Shown: positions 9,432-19,507, numbered from the stretch's first letter. The stretch is 35,844 bases of DNA from Actinomycetota bacterium (GCA_009698675.1 WLPT01000015.1:1-35844), one strand, 5' to 3'. Numbers and translations are program-made. The notes: generated from the sequence alone by a model not told the origin.

Positions 9432-12400
9432 TATGAACTCGCTTTCGGTGGTTCGCTAAGTTGGTTGACGGCCTCGACGACCCAGGCTAGAAGAGAAGTA
9501 TCCACTATGGCGGGAGCACTCTTGGACGGATTCCATGAATTACCCGTATTAAGTGCAACTAATACGGTGCTGGCCGCCGATTTATAGAGGGAGCCTGGGT
9601 ATAAACGTGACAGGCGCAACTGCTTGGACTCAGGCAGCGTTAAGGGTGCTAATCGCAAAAACTTTCCTTGAACTACAACCTCGGTTAATTTAGCTGCCTT
9701 GGCCCGAGCTCGCAGTGAAGCAACACCCAATAGGGCTAGCGCCTCTTCTGGAAGTTCGCCAAAGCGATCTAAGAGTTCGGCATGGATTGATTCAACATCT
9801 TCATTATTTTTAACATCGGCCAGACGTCTATAGAGATCCAAGCGCAAACGTTCGCCTGGAACATACTCCGTTGAAAGGTGGGCGTTAATAGGTAGTTCGA
9901 CTTTGCACTCGCTAATTTTCTCTTGGGTTTCGATAATTCCAGCTTTGTAATCATTTACCGCTTCCCCCACCATGCGCATGTAAAGATCAAAGCCAACGTC
10001 GGCGATATGACCGGATTGTTCACCACCCAATAAATTACCGGCTCCACGAATCTCAAGATCCTTTAACGCAACTCGCATTCCCGAGCCCAAATCAGTATTT
10101 GCCGCGATTGTCGTTAATCGTTCATGTGCAAGCTCCGATAGCGGCTGATCGGCAGGGTAAAGGAAATATGCATATGCACGTTCACGGCCACGTCCTACAC
10201 GGCCACGAAGTTGGTGGAGTTGAGATAGACCAAAGCGATCGGCGCGCTCGACGATTAAAGTATTGGCATTTTGAATATCTAAACCGCTTTCGACAATTGT
10301 GGTACTGACAAGAACATCAAAGTCGCGGTTCCAAAAACCGAGAATTACATCCTCAAGTGCTCCCTCACTCATCTGGCCGTGCGCGATACGAATCCGCGCT
10401 TCGGGCACTAGTTCTTGTAATCGCGATGCTGCTTGATCAATTGTCTCAACGCGGTTATGGAGATAAAAGATCTGACCGTCACGTAAAAGTTCTCGGTGAA
10501 TAGCCGCTGTGATCTGTCCCTCTTCAGCCGGACCCACATATGTCAAAATCGGATGTCGCTCTTCAGGTGGCGTCGTAATCGTCGACATCTCACGGATTCC
10601 GGTAACTGCCATCTCTAAAGTTCGCGGAATAGGTGTGGCCGACATCGCCAAAACATCAACGGTAGTGCGCATCTTTTTTAACGCCTCTTTTTGTTCAACA
10701 CCAAAGCGCTGTTCCTCATCGACAACCACTAAACCTAAATCTTTGAAGACAACATCACTTGAGAGGATTCGATGTGTACCAATTACTACGTCCACAGTGC
10801 CTTTTAATAGTCCTTCGATGACCTCTTTGCCCTCTTTAGCTGTGTTAAAACGCGATAGCCCGGCAACTTTTAATGGAAAGCCTGCATAGCGCTCGGCAAA
10901 TGTTTTTGTATGTTGCTGAACAAGAAGTGTTGTTGGAACAAGGACGGCGACCTGTTTACCATCTTGTACGGCTTTGAATGCTGCGCGAATTGCAATCTCT
11001 GTTTTGCCGTAGCCAACATCTCCGCAGATAATGCGATCCATCGGATACGGGCGCTCCATGTCGGCTTTGACATCATTGATTGTCGAGAGTTGATCGGGCG
11101 TCTCGATGTATGAAAATGAATCCTCTAGCTCGCGCTGCCAGGGAGTATCTGGTGAGAATGCAAAGCCAGGCGAGCTGGTTCGAGCCGCGTACAAACGGAT
11201 AAGCTCTCCGGCAATCTGGCGGACGGCTTTGCGTGCACGCCCCTTAGCCTTCTGCCACTCACCGCTTCCGATTCGGTGAACAGTTGGTGCCTCACCTCCA
11301 ACATATTTACTGACCTGTTCAAGTGCATCGGTCGGCACAAAAATTCGATCCCCTGGTTGACCACGCTTAGCCGATGCATATTCGATTACTAAATATTCGC
11401 GGGTTACATTGGCGACGGTTCGCTGAACTAGTTCAAGGTAGCGACCAATTCCATGTTGCTCATGAACAACAAAATCTCCAGCACGAAGCTCTAAAGGATC
11501 GATTGCAGCCTTTCGCTTTGACGGCAGTCGCGCACCGTCTTTTACACTGCCCTTGCTGCCGGTTAAATCGCGCTCAGTCATAAAGAAAATCTGACCGCTC
11601 TGGCTCTCGAAGCCGTGGGCGATGACTGAGGTAGTTAAGTGAATGCTGCCTTTAGTTGGTGTTGCATGAAGTCTTTCAACGATATGAATTGGTAGATCTG
11701 CATTTCTAAATATCCCGGCATAACGTTCTAACATGCCATGTCCGTGAGTTGCAAAGACAACGGTGTAGTGGGCATCAACGGCAGCTCGTAGCGCCGCAAT
11801 CGTACGATCAATATCTCCTCGCATTGGGTCAATGGCGCGATAATCCAGGAACTGCGTATCCTCGGCTAAATCGCTTCCAAAAGGGTTAAGTGAGCTTGTT
11901 TTTAAAGAGAGCGAAGCAATTTCCTGCATCAACAATTCCCACGACATATATGTACCAGAGCCATCATGAATAGGAGCGACTGCTCCGTGTGCGGCATTTG
12001 ACCATGATGCATTGAGAAACTCTTCATTGGTAGCTAGTAAATCTCCTGCTCTAGATTTAATTCTCTCGTAGTCGATGAAGACCACGCGCGTATTGGAGGG
12101 CATTCGAGCTAACAGAGTTTGAGTCTCATCAACTAATAGCGGAATTAGAGACTCCATTCCTTCAAATGAAATTCCTTCACTTATTTTTTCTAGTAGTTCA
12201 GCGGCCCCTGGCAGGCTCGCTTTGAGTTCAGCCGCACGAGCTCGCATGCTTGGTGTAATAAGCATTTCGCGACAGGGAAAGATTTCAATGCTTCCAACAA
12301 CTGGTGCAAAGGTCCGCTGATCGGCAACTTCAAAATAGCTTATATCTTCAATCTCATCACCAAAAAAATCAATGCGAATTGGGTGTGCGCTCAAGGGTAG

Positions 12401-12901
12401 AAAGAGATCTACGATTCCACCACGAACTGCAAACTCACCACGTCGCTCAACTAAATCAGTACGTGAATATGCCAAGCTCGATAAGTGGCGAACTAATAAA
12501 TCCAGGGACTGCTCTTTGCCGATTTCTAATTTGAGCAGTGTGGATCTGCCAAGATCGCCAATGATTCTATGAATTGCCCCGCGTACAGGAGTTACAACTA
12601 TTGGATTAATTCGCTGCTCTTCTTCCAAACCATAAAGTGTTGAGATTCTGCGAGCCACCGTATCGCTGCGTGGACTTAAGCGCTCGTGTGGCAAAGTTTC
12701 CCATGCTGGAAACTCCATGACATTGCCGTGAAGTTCGCGCAGTTCGCTTACTAAATCTTCAGCACTGCGACTTGAACTAGTAATCACAAGAATCGGTGAA
12801 TCAACTACCTGGGCTGCAAGGAGAAAGGGGTACATTGCAGAAGGAGCAACAGTGTTTAGGGCATGGTCCGTGTCAGGGATTGCGCCAATTAATCCGCGCA
12901 T
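9431..12901 (-). CDS. mfd: Transcription-repair coupling factor Mfd
   Basis: This protein of ~1156 residues is full length for Mfd, the translocase that removes RNA polymerase stalled at DNA lesions and recruits UvrA. In order it shows a UvrB-like N-terminal module (to ~350), the RNA-polymerase-interacting CarD-like domain (LRAGDFVVHEQHGIGRYLEL), helicase motifs (GDVGYGKTEIA Walker A, VVDEEQRFG, SATPIPRTLEM, LRGRVGRGRERAYAY), and a C-terminal TRCF domain that includes RLDLYRRLAD. I prefer ATG 12901 (preceded by GGGGGTGGAG) to a TTG at 12931. It is the first gene of the mfd-surA-mazG run and diverges from ppc. Confidence 0.97.
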   Translation of the reverse strand: MRGLIGAIPDTDHALNTVAPSAMYPFLLAAQVVDSPILVITSSSRSAEDLVSELRELHGNVMEFPAWETLPHERLSPRSDTVARRISTLYGLEEEQRINPIVVTPVRGAIHRIIGDLGRSTLLKLEIGKEQSLDLLVRHLSSLAYSRTDLVERRGEFAVRGGIVDLFLPLSAHPIRIDFFGDEIEDISYFEVADQRTFAPVVGSIEIFPCREMLITPSMRARAAELKASLPGAAELLEKISEGISFEGMESLIPLLVDETQTLLARMPSNTRVVFIDYERIKSRAGDLLATNEEFLNASWSNAAHGAVAPIHDGSGTYMSWELLMQEIASLSLKTSSLNPFGSDLAEDTQFLDYRAIDPMRGDIDRTIAALRAAVDAHYTVVFATHGHGMLERYAGIFRNADLPIHIVERLHATPTKGSIHLTTSVIAHGFESQSGQIFFMTERDLTGSKGSVKDGARLPSKRKAAIDPLELRAGDFVVHEQHGIGRYLELVQRTVANVTREYLVIEYASAKRGQPGDRIFVPTDALEQVSKYVGGEAPTVHRIGSGEWQKAKGRARKAVRQIAGELIRLYAARTSSPGFAFSPDTPWQRELEDSFSYIETPDQLSTINDVKADMERPYPMDRIICGDVGYGKTEIAIRAAFKAVQDGKQVAVLVPTTLLVQQHTKTFAERYAGFPLKVAGLSRFNTAKEGKEVIEGLLKGTVDVVIGTHRILSSDVVFKDLGLVVVDEEQRFGVEQKEALKKMRTTVDVLAMSATPIPRTLEMAVTGIREMSTITTPPEERHPILTYVGPAEEGQITAAIHRELLRDGQIFYLHNRVETIDQAASRLQELVPEARIRIAHGQMSEGALEDVILGFWNRDFDVLVSTTIVESGLDIQNANTLIVERADRFGLSQLHQLRGRVGRGRERAYAYFLYPADQPLSELAHERLTTIAANTDLGSGMRVALKDLEIRGAGNLLGGEQSGHIADVGFDLYMRMVGEAVNDYKAGIIETQEKISECKVELPINAHLSTEYVPGERLRLDLYRRLADVKNNEDVESIHAELLDRFGELPEEALALLGVASLRARAKAAKLTEVVVQGKFLRLAPLTLPESKQLRLSRLYPGSLYKSAASTVLVALNTGNSWNPSKSAPAIVDTSLLAWVVEAVNQLSEPPKASS

Positions 12902-13008
12902 TCTCCACCCCCAAACGTCTATTGGCCCCAACTCCCAATGGGAGGGGGCTTACAAGCACTGAGTCTAATTTATTATGAGCAGCGCTCGATACCTGAGAGG
13001 ATTGCCCA
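12902..13008. promoter_or_regulatory. Divergent mfd/ppc control region with overlapping promoters and a palindrome
   Basis: The ~107-bp gap holds a plus-strand -10 candidate TATTAT at 12971-12976 for ppc, with a weak upstream TTACA element, and a minus-strand TAGACT at 12962-12967 for mfd. The two boxes are back to back, so the promoters may compete. A perfect 13-nt palindrome, CTCCCAATGGGAG at 12932-12944, falls in the mfd leader and upstream of the ppc promoter. It could be an operator or simply a hairpin. The ppc start has GAGAGG about eight nt upstream. Confidence 0.45.
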
Positions 13009-15723
13009 ATGAATACGCGCTCTAGCGGGGTCGCAGCAGATGATGCTGAACTACGTAGTGATGTGCGTCGCTTAGGAGATTTGCTCGGCCAAACGCTTGT
13101 GCGTCAAGAGGGCCCAGAGCTATTAGCCCTCGTAGAAAAGGTACGAAAGGCCGTACGTGAAGGAAACGATGTAGAGCTTCTTGAAACCTTATCGGTTGAA
13201 GATTCTGTGCAGTTAGTGCGCGCATTTAGTACCTATTTCAACTTAGCAAATATCGCAGAGCAGGTTCACCGAGCACGAATCTTGGCTAATGCCCGAGCAG
13301 AGGGCGGATCATGGTTGGCGCGGGCCGTCGATAAAATCGAAGCGGCATTAAAGGCTCAAACACCCGGGCATGAGTTATCAATTGAAGAGATCTCCAAGTG
13401 GATTAATGAAATGTCGGTCAGGCCAGTCTTTACTGCACACCCAACTGAGGCCGCACGTCGTTCAGTCTTAAGTAAAATGGGAAGCGTCGCAGATCTACTT
13501 GATGATTCGCGCAATCCATCGCAAGGCGAACGCCTTGCTGAAACGATTGATCTTTTATGGCAGACCGATGAGCTCCGTGTTGGACAGCCCGAGCCACTTG
13601 ATGAGGCGATGAATGCGCTGTATTACCTGGATGATTTATTTCGCCAGACTGTTCCAGAGGTACTCAATGACTTTGCCCACCAATTAAAGCGTATTGGAGT
13701 TGAAGTTCCAGTAACTGCCAGACCCTTATCCTTTGGAAGTTGGATCGGTGGTGACCGCGATGGAAATCCAAATGTCACCGCTCAAGTAACAACTGATGCG
13801 ATGGTGCTACAAGTTGGTCATGCAATTCGCGTAACAATTGCGGCGATGGATGCGCTACGCCAGATGCTTTCAATATCTACAAGGATTATCGGTGCAACGC
13901 CTGAGTTAACTGCATCTGTTGAAGCGGATTTACAACACATTACCGAGTTTGAACCGCGTTTCTTACGTCTTAACGCCCAAGAGCCTTATCGCCTTAAGGC
14001 AACTGCGATAGTGCACCGGCTGGCTTTAACTCGTGATCGTCACGCTAAGGGCGCATCGCATATAGAGCATCGAGATTACGCCGATAGCGCCGAATTAATC
14101 AAAGATTTAACCCTCATGCGGGACTCCTTATTTGCCCATAAAGGTGAACTGATAGCCACGGGTCTTCTTGAGCGCACTATTCGCACAGTTGCAGCATTTG
14201 GAATAACGCATGCCACGATGGATATTCGCGAGCACTCCGATGCCCATCACCATGTATTGAGTCAAGCAACTGGGGTTGCTAACTACATTGAAAAAACCCA
14301 TGAGGAGAAGTTCGAAATCCTTACCGCCCTCCTTGCTACAGATACAAACTTGAATGTAACTGGATTAGATGCCCAGGGGCAAAAGACGCTAGATACATTC
14401 TTTGCAATCGCCGATTTAATCGATCGCTTCGGATCACAGGCCATTGAAACCTATATCGTCTCAATGACTAAGGGTGCCGATGATCTAATCGCCGCAGTAG
14501 TTATCGCTCAACAGGCCGGACTAGTCAACCTTCATAATAAGAAAGCACGTATTGGTTTTGCGCCCCTCCTTGAAACCGTTGCCGAACTTCGCTCAGCTGG
14601 TGAGATTCTAGAAAAGCTATTGAGTAATGCCGCTTATCGCAATGTAGTGGCCCTTCGTGGAGATGTTCAAGAGGTAATGCTTGGTTACTCTGACTCCAAT
14701 AAAGATGCAGGCATTGCAACGAGTCAGTGGGAGATTCACCGAGCACAACGTCGCCTACGCGATATTGCAATGAAATTCGGTGTAACACTTCGTCTCTTCC
14801 ATGGTCGAGGCGGCTCTGTTGGTCGAGGCGGTGGTCCCACGTATGAAGCACTCATTGCACTTCCTTGGGGATCTGTAGATGGTCAAATTAAAATGACTGA
14901 GCAAGGCGAAGTCATTAGCGATAAATACTCTTTGGCATCTCTGGCCCGTGAAAACGTTGAACTAACTCTTGCAGCATCACTTGAGGCAACGATCCTCAAT
15001 CGTGGCCCAAGGCAATCCATTGAAGATTTAGCGAGCTGGAACGAATGTATGCAGCTAGTCAGCGATAGATCCTTTACTTCCTACCGCGCATTAGTTGACC
15101 ATCCAGATCTTCCGGCCTACTTCTATGCATCGACCCCAGTTGAACATTTAGGAAATCTATTCTTGGGTTCACGCCCATCGCGACGTCCCGATGCAGCTTC
15201 TGGGTTGGCCTCATTACGTGCGATCCCATGGGTATTTGGGTGGACGCAGTCTCGTCAGATCGTTCCAGGATGGTTTGGTGTCGGCACTGGTTTAAAGGCG
15301 GCCCGCGAGGCGGGTAAGGGTGAGGTTTTGGCAACAATGCTTCATGAGTGGCACTTCTTCAACACATTTATCAGCAACGTAGAGATGACCTTAGCTAAAA
15401 CAGATTTAGTTTTAGCCCGTCGATATGTAGATGTCCTTGTTCCTAAAGAGCTCCATCACTTTCTCGATGAGATTCAAGCTGAGTTCGATTTAACTGTTGC
15501 TGAGATTCTAACTTTAACAGGCAAAGATTCATTACTCGGAGATCAAGAGATTTTGGCCCGAACTTTGCAAGTACGCGATGCTTACTTATCGCCAATTCAT
15601 TTACTGCAAATTAACCTATTAAAGCGCGTGCGAGATGCGGGAAACTCTGCCGATCCAGTTTTGCAGCGTGCCCTGCTTCTTACTATTAATGGTGTCGCTG
15701 CTGGCCTTCGAAATACCGGTTGA
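13009..15723 (+). CDS. ppc: Phosphoenolpyruvate carboxylase
   Basis: This 904-residue enzyme carboxylates phosphoenolpyruvate to oxaloacetate, replenishing the TCA cycle. Diagnostic segments are intact: VFTAHPTEAARRS with the catalytic His near residue 144, GSWIGGDRDGNPNV, GYSDSNKDAGI, the glycine-rich loop FHGRGGSVGRGGGPTY near residues 598-613, and PWVFGWTQSR. The C-terminus ends in the conserved NGVAAGLRNTG. It is the only long plus-strand gene among minus-strand neighbours. It converges on pth with a 3-nt gap. I do not recall ppc at this position in M. tuberculosis, so it is probably a lineage-specific placement. Confidence 0.98.
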   Translation: MNTRSSGVAADDAELRSDVRRLGDLLGQTLVRQEGPELLALVEKVRKAVREGNDVELLETLSVEDSVQLVRAFSTYFNLANIAEQVHRARILANARAEGGSWLARAVDKIEAALKAQTPGHELSIEEISKWINEMSVRPVFTAHPTEAARRSVLSKMGSVADLLDDSRNPSQGERLAETIDLLWQTDELRVGQPEPLDEAMNALYYLDDLFRQTVPEVLNDFAHQLKRIGVEVPVTARPLSFGSWIGGDRDGNPNVTAQVTTDAMVLQVGHAIRVTIAAMDALRQMLSISTRIIGATPELTASVEADLQHITEFEPRFLRLNAQEPYRLKATAIVHRLALTRDRHAKGASHIEHRDYADSAELIKDLTLMRDSLFAHKGELIATGLLERTIRTVAAFGITHATMDIREHSDAHHHVLSQATGVANYIEKTHEEKFEILTALLATDTNLNVTGLDAQGQKTLDTFFAIADLIDRFGSQAIETYIVSMTKGADDLIAAVVIAQQAGLVNLHNKKARIGFAPLLETVAELRSAGEILEKLLSNAAYRNVVALRGDVQEVMLGYSDSNKDAGIATSQWEIHRAQRRLRDIAMKFGVTLRLFHGRGGSVGRGGGPTYEALIALPWGSVDGQIKMTEQGEVISDKYSLASLARENVELTLAASLEATILNRGPRQSIEDLASWNECMQLVSDRSFTSYRALVDHPDLPAYFYASTPVEHLGNLFLGSRPSRRPDAASGLASLRAIPWVFGWTQSRQIVPGWFGVGTGLKAAREAGKGEVLATMLHEWHFFNTFISNVEMTLAKTDLVLARRYVDVLVPKELHHFLDEIQAEFDLTVAEILTLTGKDSLLGDQEILARTLQVRDAYLSPIHLLQINLLKRVRDAGNSADPVLQRALLLTINGVAAGLRNTG

Positions 15724-15726
15724 TGC

Positions 15727-16302
15727 TTAAGAGTTAAAACGGGTTTGTGTCTGCTCTAACCCTGCAGAAATTAATGACTCAACAACATCGGCGCCGCGGT
15801 CAATAAACTCTCCGAGCTCTTTCTGCTCAATTTTTGAAAATGCTTTAAGAACGAAGTCGGCAGGATCTTGTTGACCCATTGGCCGGCCTATTCCCAGACG
15901 AACCCGGAAATACTCTGCAGTTCCAAAGGCTGAAGTCATCGATTTAAGACCATTGTGGCCGTTATCGCCTCCACCAATTTTGCTGCGAATTGCGGCAAAC
16001 GGAATATCGAGTTCATCATGCAGAGCAATAATGTTATTTGTTTCAACAGAGTAGAAATTTGCAAGGGCCTTTATCGGTCCACCGGTTTCATTCATGTAGC
16101 TCTTGGATTTTGCGAGAATAATTGAATGAGCGCTCTCACCTACGCCTAATTTATAAGCTGCTACTTCAGTGCGAGACTTATGTGAGGATAATTTGATGTC
16201 ATGACGTCGAACAAGCTCGTCGATGACCATCGCACCCACGTTGTGACGGGTGGCAGCGTACTGATCTCCCGGATTTCCGAGTCCCACTACCAACCACGTC
16301 AT
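15727..16302 (-). CDS. pth: Peptidyl-tRNA hydrolase
   Basis: This 191-residue protein recycles peptidyl-tRNAs released from stalled ribosomes. It has the family start WLVVGLGNPGDQYAATRHNVG with the catalytic His in RHNVG, KSKSYMNETGGPI, LHDELDIPFAAIR with the conserved Asp, and GGGDNGHNGLKS. Length is normal. It follows rplY by 26 nt, the usual actinobacterial pairing. No Shine-Dalgarno is obvious. Confidence 0.97.
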   Translation of the reverse strand: MTWLVVGLGNPGDQYAATRHNVGAMVIDELVRRHDIKLSSHKSRTEVAAYKLGVGESAHSIILAKSKSYMNETGGPIKALANFYSVETNNIIALHDELDIPFAAIRSKIGGGDNGHNGLKSMTSAFGTAEYFRVRLGIGRPMGQQDPADFVLKAFSKIEQKELGEFIDRGADVVESLISAGLEQTQTRFNS

Positions 16303-16328
16303 AACCGTAAGCGTAAGGGTTAAGCCTT

Positions 16329-16949
16329 CTACTTTTCCGTTTCAGGAGCAGCTGCAGGTGCTGCCGCGCTTGCATCTGCGGCCGCAGCAACTGGTGCTAC
16401 TTCTTCAACTGCAGTTGAACGCTCAGATAGGTGGACGACGATCATCTTCACATCTGATTCAAGCTCTACTCCTGCTGGAAGAACTACATCGCCTGCATAG
16501 AGAGAAGTACCGGCGGCAAGGCCAGTGATATTGAGCTCTAGGAAGTTAGGGATTGCAGTTGCCTCAACGCGAACGTCGATTGTGTTGTTTACATGCTCAA
16601 GAACGCCATCGCGATCGTGCTCGCCAACTGCGTGGATAGGAACAGATACGACAACTTTTTCTCCACGACGAACAAGAACTAAATCAATGTGCTCAAGAAT
16701 CTGCTTAAGTGGATGACGCACGATCGCCTTTGGAAGTGTGAGTTCGGTCTTTCCATCGATAACGATATCTAGCAAAACGTTTGACTGCTTAAGAGCTACG
16801 CCGAGTTCGCGTGCTGGAAGTGTGATGTGCTGTGGCTTCTCGCCATGACCGTAGATAACGGCAGGAACTAAACCATCGCGACGTGCACGACGTGAGGCGC
16901 CTTTACCAAATTCAGTACGAACTACGCCGTTGATAGTGATCTCTGCCAT
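16329..16949 (-). CDS. rplY: 50S ribosomal protein L25, long CTC form
   Basis: This 206-residue two-domain L25/CTC protein has the N-terminal 5S-rRNA-binding L25 domain (residues ~1-95, GKGASRRARRDGLVPAVIYG) and the C-terminal TL5/CTC beta domain (~96-185, LNITGLAAGTSLYAGDVVLP). An Ala/Pro/Glu-rich tail follows, of low complexity and probably disordered. GAGGAG lies at good spacing before the ATG. About 150 bp without a gene separate it from prs upstream, so it may have its own promoter there, but I see no convincing box. Confidence 0.96.
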   Translation of the reverse strand: MAEITINGVVRTEFGKGASRRARRDGLVPAVIYGHGEKPQHITLPARELGVALKQSNVLLDIVIDGKTELTLPKAIVRHPLKQILEHIDLVLVRRGEKVVVSVPIHAVGEHDRDGVLEHVNNTIDVRVEATAIPNFLELNITGLAAGTSLYAGDVVLPAGVELESDVKMIVVHLSERSTAVEEVAPVAAAADASAAAPAAAPETEK

Positions 16950-17098
16950 TTTATAACTCCTCTAAGTGGAAACTTCGGTTTAAACACAAAGTCCCAGCAG
17001 GAGAACTAACCCACACCGTCGATTACGGAAGTAATTTCATACCCTCGCCGGAACAGGCCAAAGATTAGCCTGCAAGGCCGAGATAGTGCAAATTGCGC

Positions 17099-18079
17099 TT
17101 ATGAAAGCCCGTCAAAGAGGCTCGTAACTGAGCCATCTTCGAAGACTTCACGAATGGCCCGAGCTAAAAGTGGGGCGATTGAGAGAACAGTTAGGCCATC
17201 GAATTTTTGATCTTCTGATATTGGAAGGGTATTTGTAATAACAACTTCAGATGCTCGGCAATCGCGTAAACGCTCAACTGCAGGACCAGAGAGAACTGCG
17301 TGAGTCGCAGCGATGATGACATCTTTTGCGCCGGCTTCAAATAATGCATCCACTGCCTTTGTAATAGTGCCGGCAGTATCAATCATGTCATCGATAACGA
17401 CGCAAGTTTGGCCCGATACATCACCAACGACGCGACCTACGGTCGCTTCATTTGGGATACGTGGGTCGCGGGTCTTATGAATAAATGCAATCGGGCAACC
17501 GCCTAGTAAATCTGACCAACGCTCAGCAACACGGACTCGGCCTGAGTCTGGAGAGACGATTGTTAAACGACTGCGATCAACTTTACTTCCGACGTAGTTT
17601 GCAAGCATTGGTAGTGCAAAGAGATGGTCCACTGGGCCATCGAAGAAACCTTGAATCTGTGATGTATGTAAATCAACACACATCAGGCGATCGGCGCCTG
17701 CCGTCTTAAAGAGATCGGCCATCAATCGGGCCGTGATTGGCTCACGTCCGCGGCTCTTTTTATCTTGGCGCGCATAACCATAAAAAGGTGCAACGACTGT
17801 GATCCGCTTTGCAGAAGCGCGCTTGAGTGCATCGACCATGATGAGTTGTTCCATGATCTGCTTATTAACTGGAGTTGTATGGCTCTGAATTACGAATGCA
17901 TCGCAGCCACGGACTGACTCTTCGAAGCGAACAAATATCTCTCCATTTGCAAAGTCATATGCAGATGTTGGAGTTAATGGAATACCGAGCTCTGAGGCGA
18001 CCTCATCGGCTAATTCAGGAAATCCGCGACCTGCAAAAAGACGTAATCTCTTCTCGGACGATAAACGGATCTCGCTCAT
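17099..18079 (-). CDS. prs: Ribose-phosphate pyrophosphokinase (PRPP synthetase)
   Basis: This 326-residue cytoplasmic enzyme makes PRPP from ribose-5-phosphate and ATP for nucleotide, His and Trp synthesis. Visible are GRGFPELADEVASELG, FVRFEESVRGCDAFVIQS, the catalytic flexible-loop segment YARQDKKSRGREPITARL, VDLHTSQIQGFF, and the PRPP-binding loop VVIDDMIDTAGTITKA. It starts 3 nt after the glmU stop with AAAGG inside the glmU end, so the two are co-transcribed. Confidence 0.97.
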   Translation of the reverse strand: MSEIRLSSEKRLRLFAGRGFPELADEVASELGIPLTPTSAYDFANGEIFVRFEESVRGCDAFVIQSHTTPVNKQIMEQLIMVDALKRASAKRITVVAPFYGYARQDKKSRGREPITARLMADLFKTAGADRLMCVDLHTSQIQGFFDGPVDHLFALPMLANYVGSKVDRSRLTIVSPDSGRVRVAERWSDLLGGCPIAFIHKTRDPRIPNEATVGRVVGDVSGQTCVVIDDMIDTAGTITKAVDALFEAGAKDVIIAATHAVLSGPAVERLRDCRASEVVITNTLPISEDQKFDGLTVLSIAPLLARAIREVFEDGSVTSLFDGLS

Positions 18080-18082
18080 TTA

Positions 18083-19501
18083 TTAGCCTTTCTTCTCTTT
18101 AGCTTCGGCGGCTTTGGCAGATTTACTTCCTGCACGCTTTCGTAGTACCCAACCTAATACATTTCTCTGCTTAGCTCTGCCAACTCCAATTGCTCCCGCA
18201 GGAACGTCTTCGGTGATTACCGATCCTGCGGCAGTGTATGCCCCGTCACCAATTGAAACTGGCGCGATGAGCATCGTGTCGCTTCCGATACGGACATGGT
18301 CGCCGACTGTGGTGTGATGTTTATCTACGCCGTCGTAATTCACAAAGATGGTTGCCGCACCGATATTGGTGCCCTCACCTATCGTGGCATCTCCAACATA
18401 AGACAGGTGTGGAACTTTTGAAGCACGTCCAACGCTGGAGTTTTTAATCTCAACAAATGCGCCGGCCTTGGCCCCTTCATCAAGAAAAGTTCCGCTACGA
18501 AGGTAGGAGAAAGGTCCAACGGTTGCACCTTCACCAATGACGCTTTCGATGGCAATAGATTCAAGAACGGCAGCGCCCTCCTTAACATCACAATCGGTCA
18601 GTGTCGTGCGCGGGCCAATAACTGCGCCAGTTGCAATCGTAGTTGTCCCCAAAATAGAACTTCCTGGATGCACCGTTACGTCGCGACCTAACTGTGCGGT
18701 CACATCTATCCAAGTAGTGGTTGGATCGATAATAGTTACGCCTTCTCGCATCCAGTGCTCATTAATTCGATCGCGCAGCAGGGCTGCACTTTCGGCAAGC
18801 TGAATACGATCATTTACACCTAGAATCTCAGTGAAGTCTTCCAGCAATACTGCGGCAGTTGACTCACCTTCGCGTTTTAAAATGCCGATGACATCGGTTA
18901 AATACAGTTCGCCCTGCGCATTAGCATCTGTGATTTTTCCAATAGAGTTCATTAATTTTGCACCATCAAATGCATAAACGCCTGAGTTGACTTCAAAAAT
19001 AAACTTTTCTTCATCGGTTGCATCACGCTCTTCAACGATATGAGAGAGTTCGTCGCTAGCAGTACGAACAATTCGACCGTAGCCAGTGGGATCGGGATGT
19101 TCGGCAGTTAACACTGAGGCTGTGAAATTTCCTGAGTTATGCACCTGTAGAAAAGCGGCAAGTGATTGGCCGGTAAGCATTGGGGTGTCACCGGCTAGAA
19201 CTAAGACTGTGCCACGTATGTCATTACCGGCGAGCGCTAGTTGAGTGGCATGCCCAGTCCCACCGCGCTTTTCCTGAAAGATAGTAGTTGCACTCGGCAA
19301 AACCTCTGAAATATATTCCTCGACGCTCTGGCGACCAGAGCCAACGACAATGCGAATCTCTTTCGGTTGTAAATGTTCAACGGCGGCAAGTACGTGTCCA
19401 AGAAGCGGACGACCTGCAACGCGATGTAAGACTTTGGCGGTATTTGATTTCATCCGTGTTCCCTCGCCTGCTGCAAGGATGATCACGGTTTCAACGGCCA
19501 C
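18083..19501 (-). CDS. glmU: Bifunctional N-acetylglucosamine-1-phosphate uridyltransferase / glucosamine-1-phosphate acetyltransferase
   Basis: This 472-residue enzyme makes UDP-GlcNAc, the peptidoglycan precursor. The N-terminal Rossmann-type pyrophosphorylase begins ILAAGEGTRMKSNTAKVLH and includes GGTGHATQLAL, VLAGDTPML and VNSGVYAF. From residue ~260 a left-handed beta-helix acyltransferase domain follows, with RSGTFLDEGAKAGAFVEIKNS and the GTNIGAATIFVNYDG segment. The Lys/Ala-rich tail is extra. The start is GTG, with no Shine-Dalgarno but TAGACT at -12 to -7, suggesting leaderless expression. Confidence 0.97.
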   Translation of the reverse strand: MAVETVIILAAGEGTRMKSNTAKVLHRVAGRPLLGHVLAAVEHLQPKEIRIVVGSGRQSVEEYISEVLPSATTIFQEKRGGTGHATQLALAGNDIRGTVLVLAGDTPMLTGQSLAAFLQVHNSGNFTASVLTAEHPDPTGYGRIVRTASDELSHIVEERDATDEEKFIFEVNSGVYAFDGAKLMNSIGKITDANAQGELYLTDVIGILKREGESTAAVLLEDFTEILGVNDRIQLAESAALLRDRINEHWMREGVTIIDPTTTWIDVTAQLGRDVTVHPGSSILGTTTIATGAVIGPRTTLTDCDVKEGAAVLESIAIESVIGEGATVGPFSYLRSGTFLDEGAKAGAFVEIKNSSVGRASKVPHLSYVGDATIGEGTNIGAATIFVNYDGVDKHHTTVGDHVRIGSDTMLIAPVSIGDGAYTAAGSVITEDVPAGAIGVGRAKQRNVLGWVLRKRAGSKSAKAAEAKEKKG

Positions 19502-19507
19502 GGTGTG

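Noticed and set aside
10682-11583. Several overlapping ORFs of 60-130 codons opposite mfd
   Set aside because: All are shadows of the full-length, motif-complete mfd reading frame.
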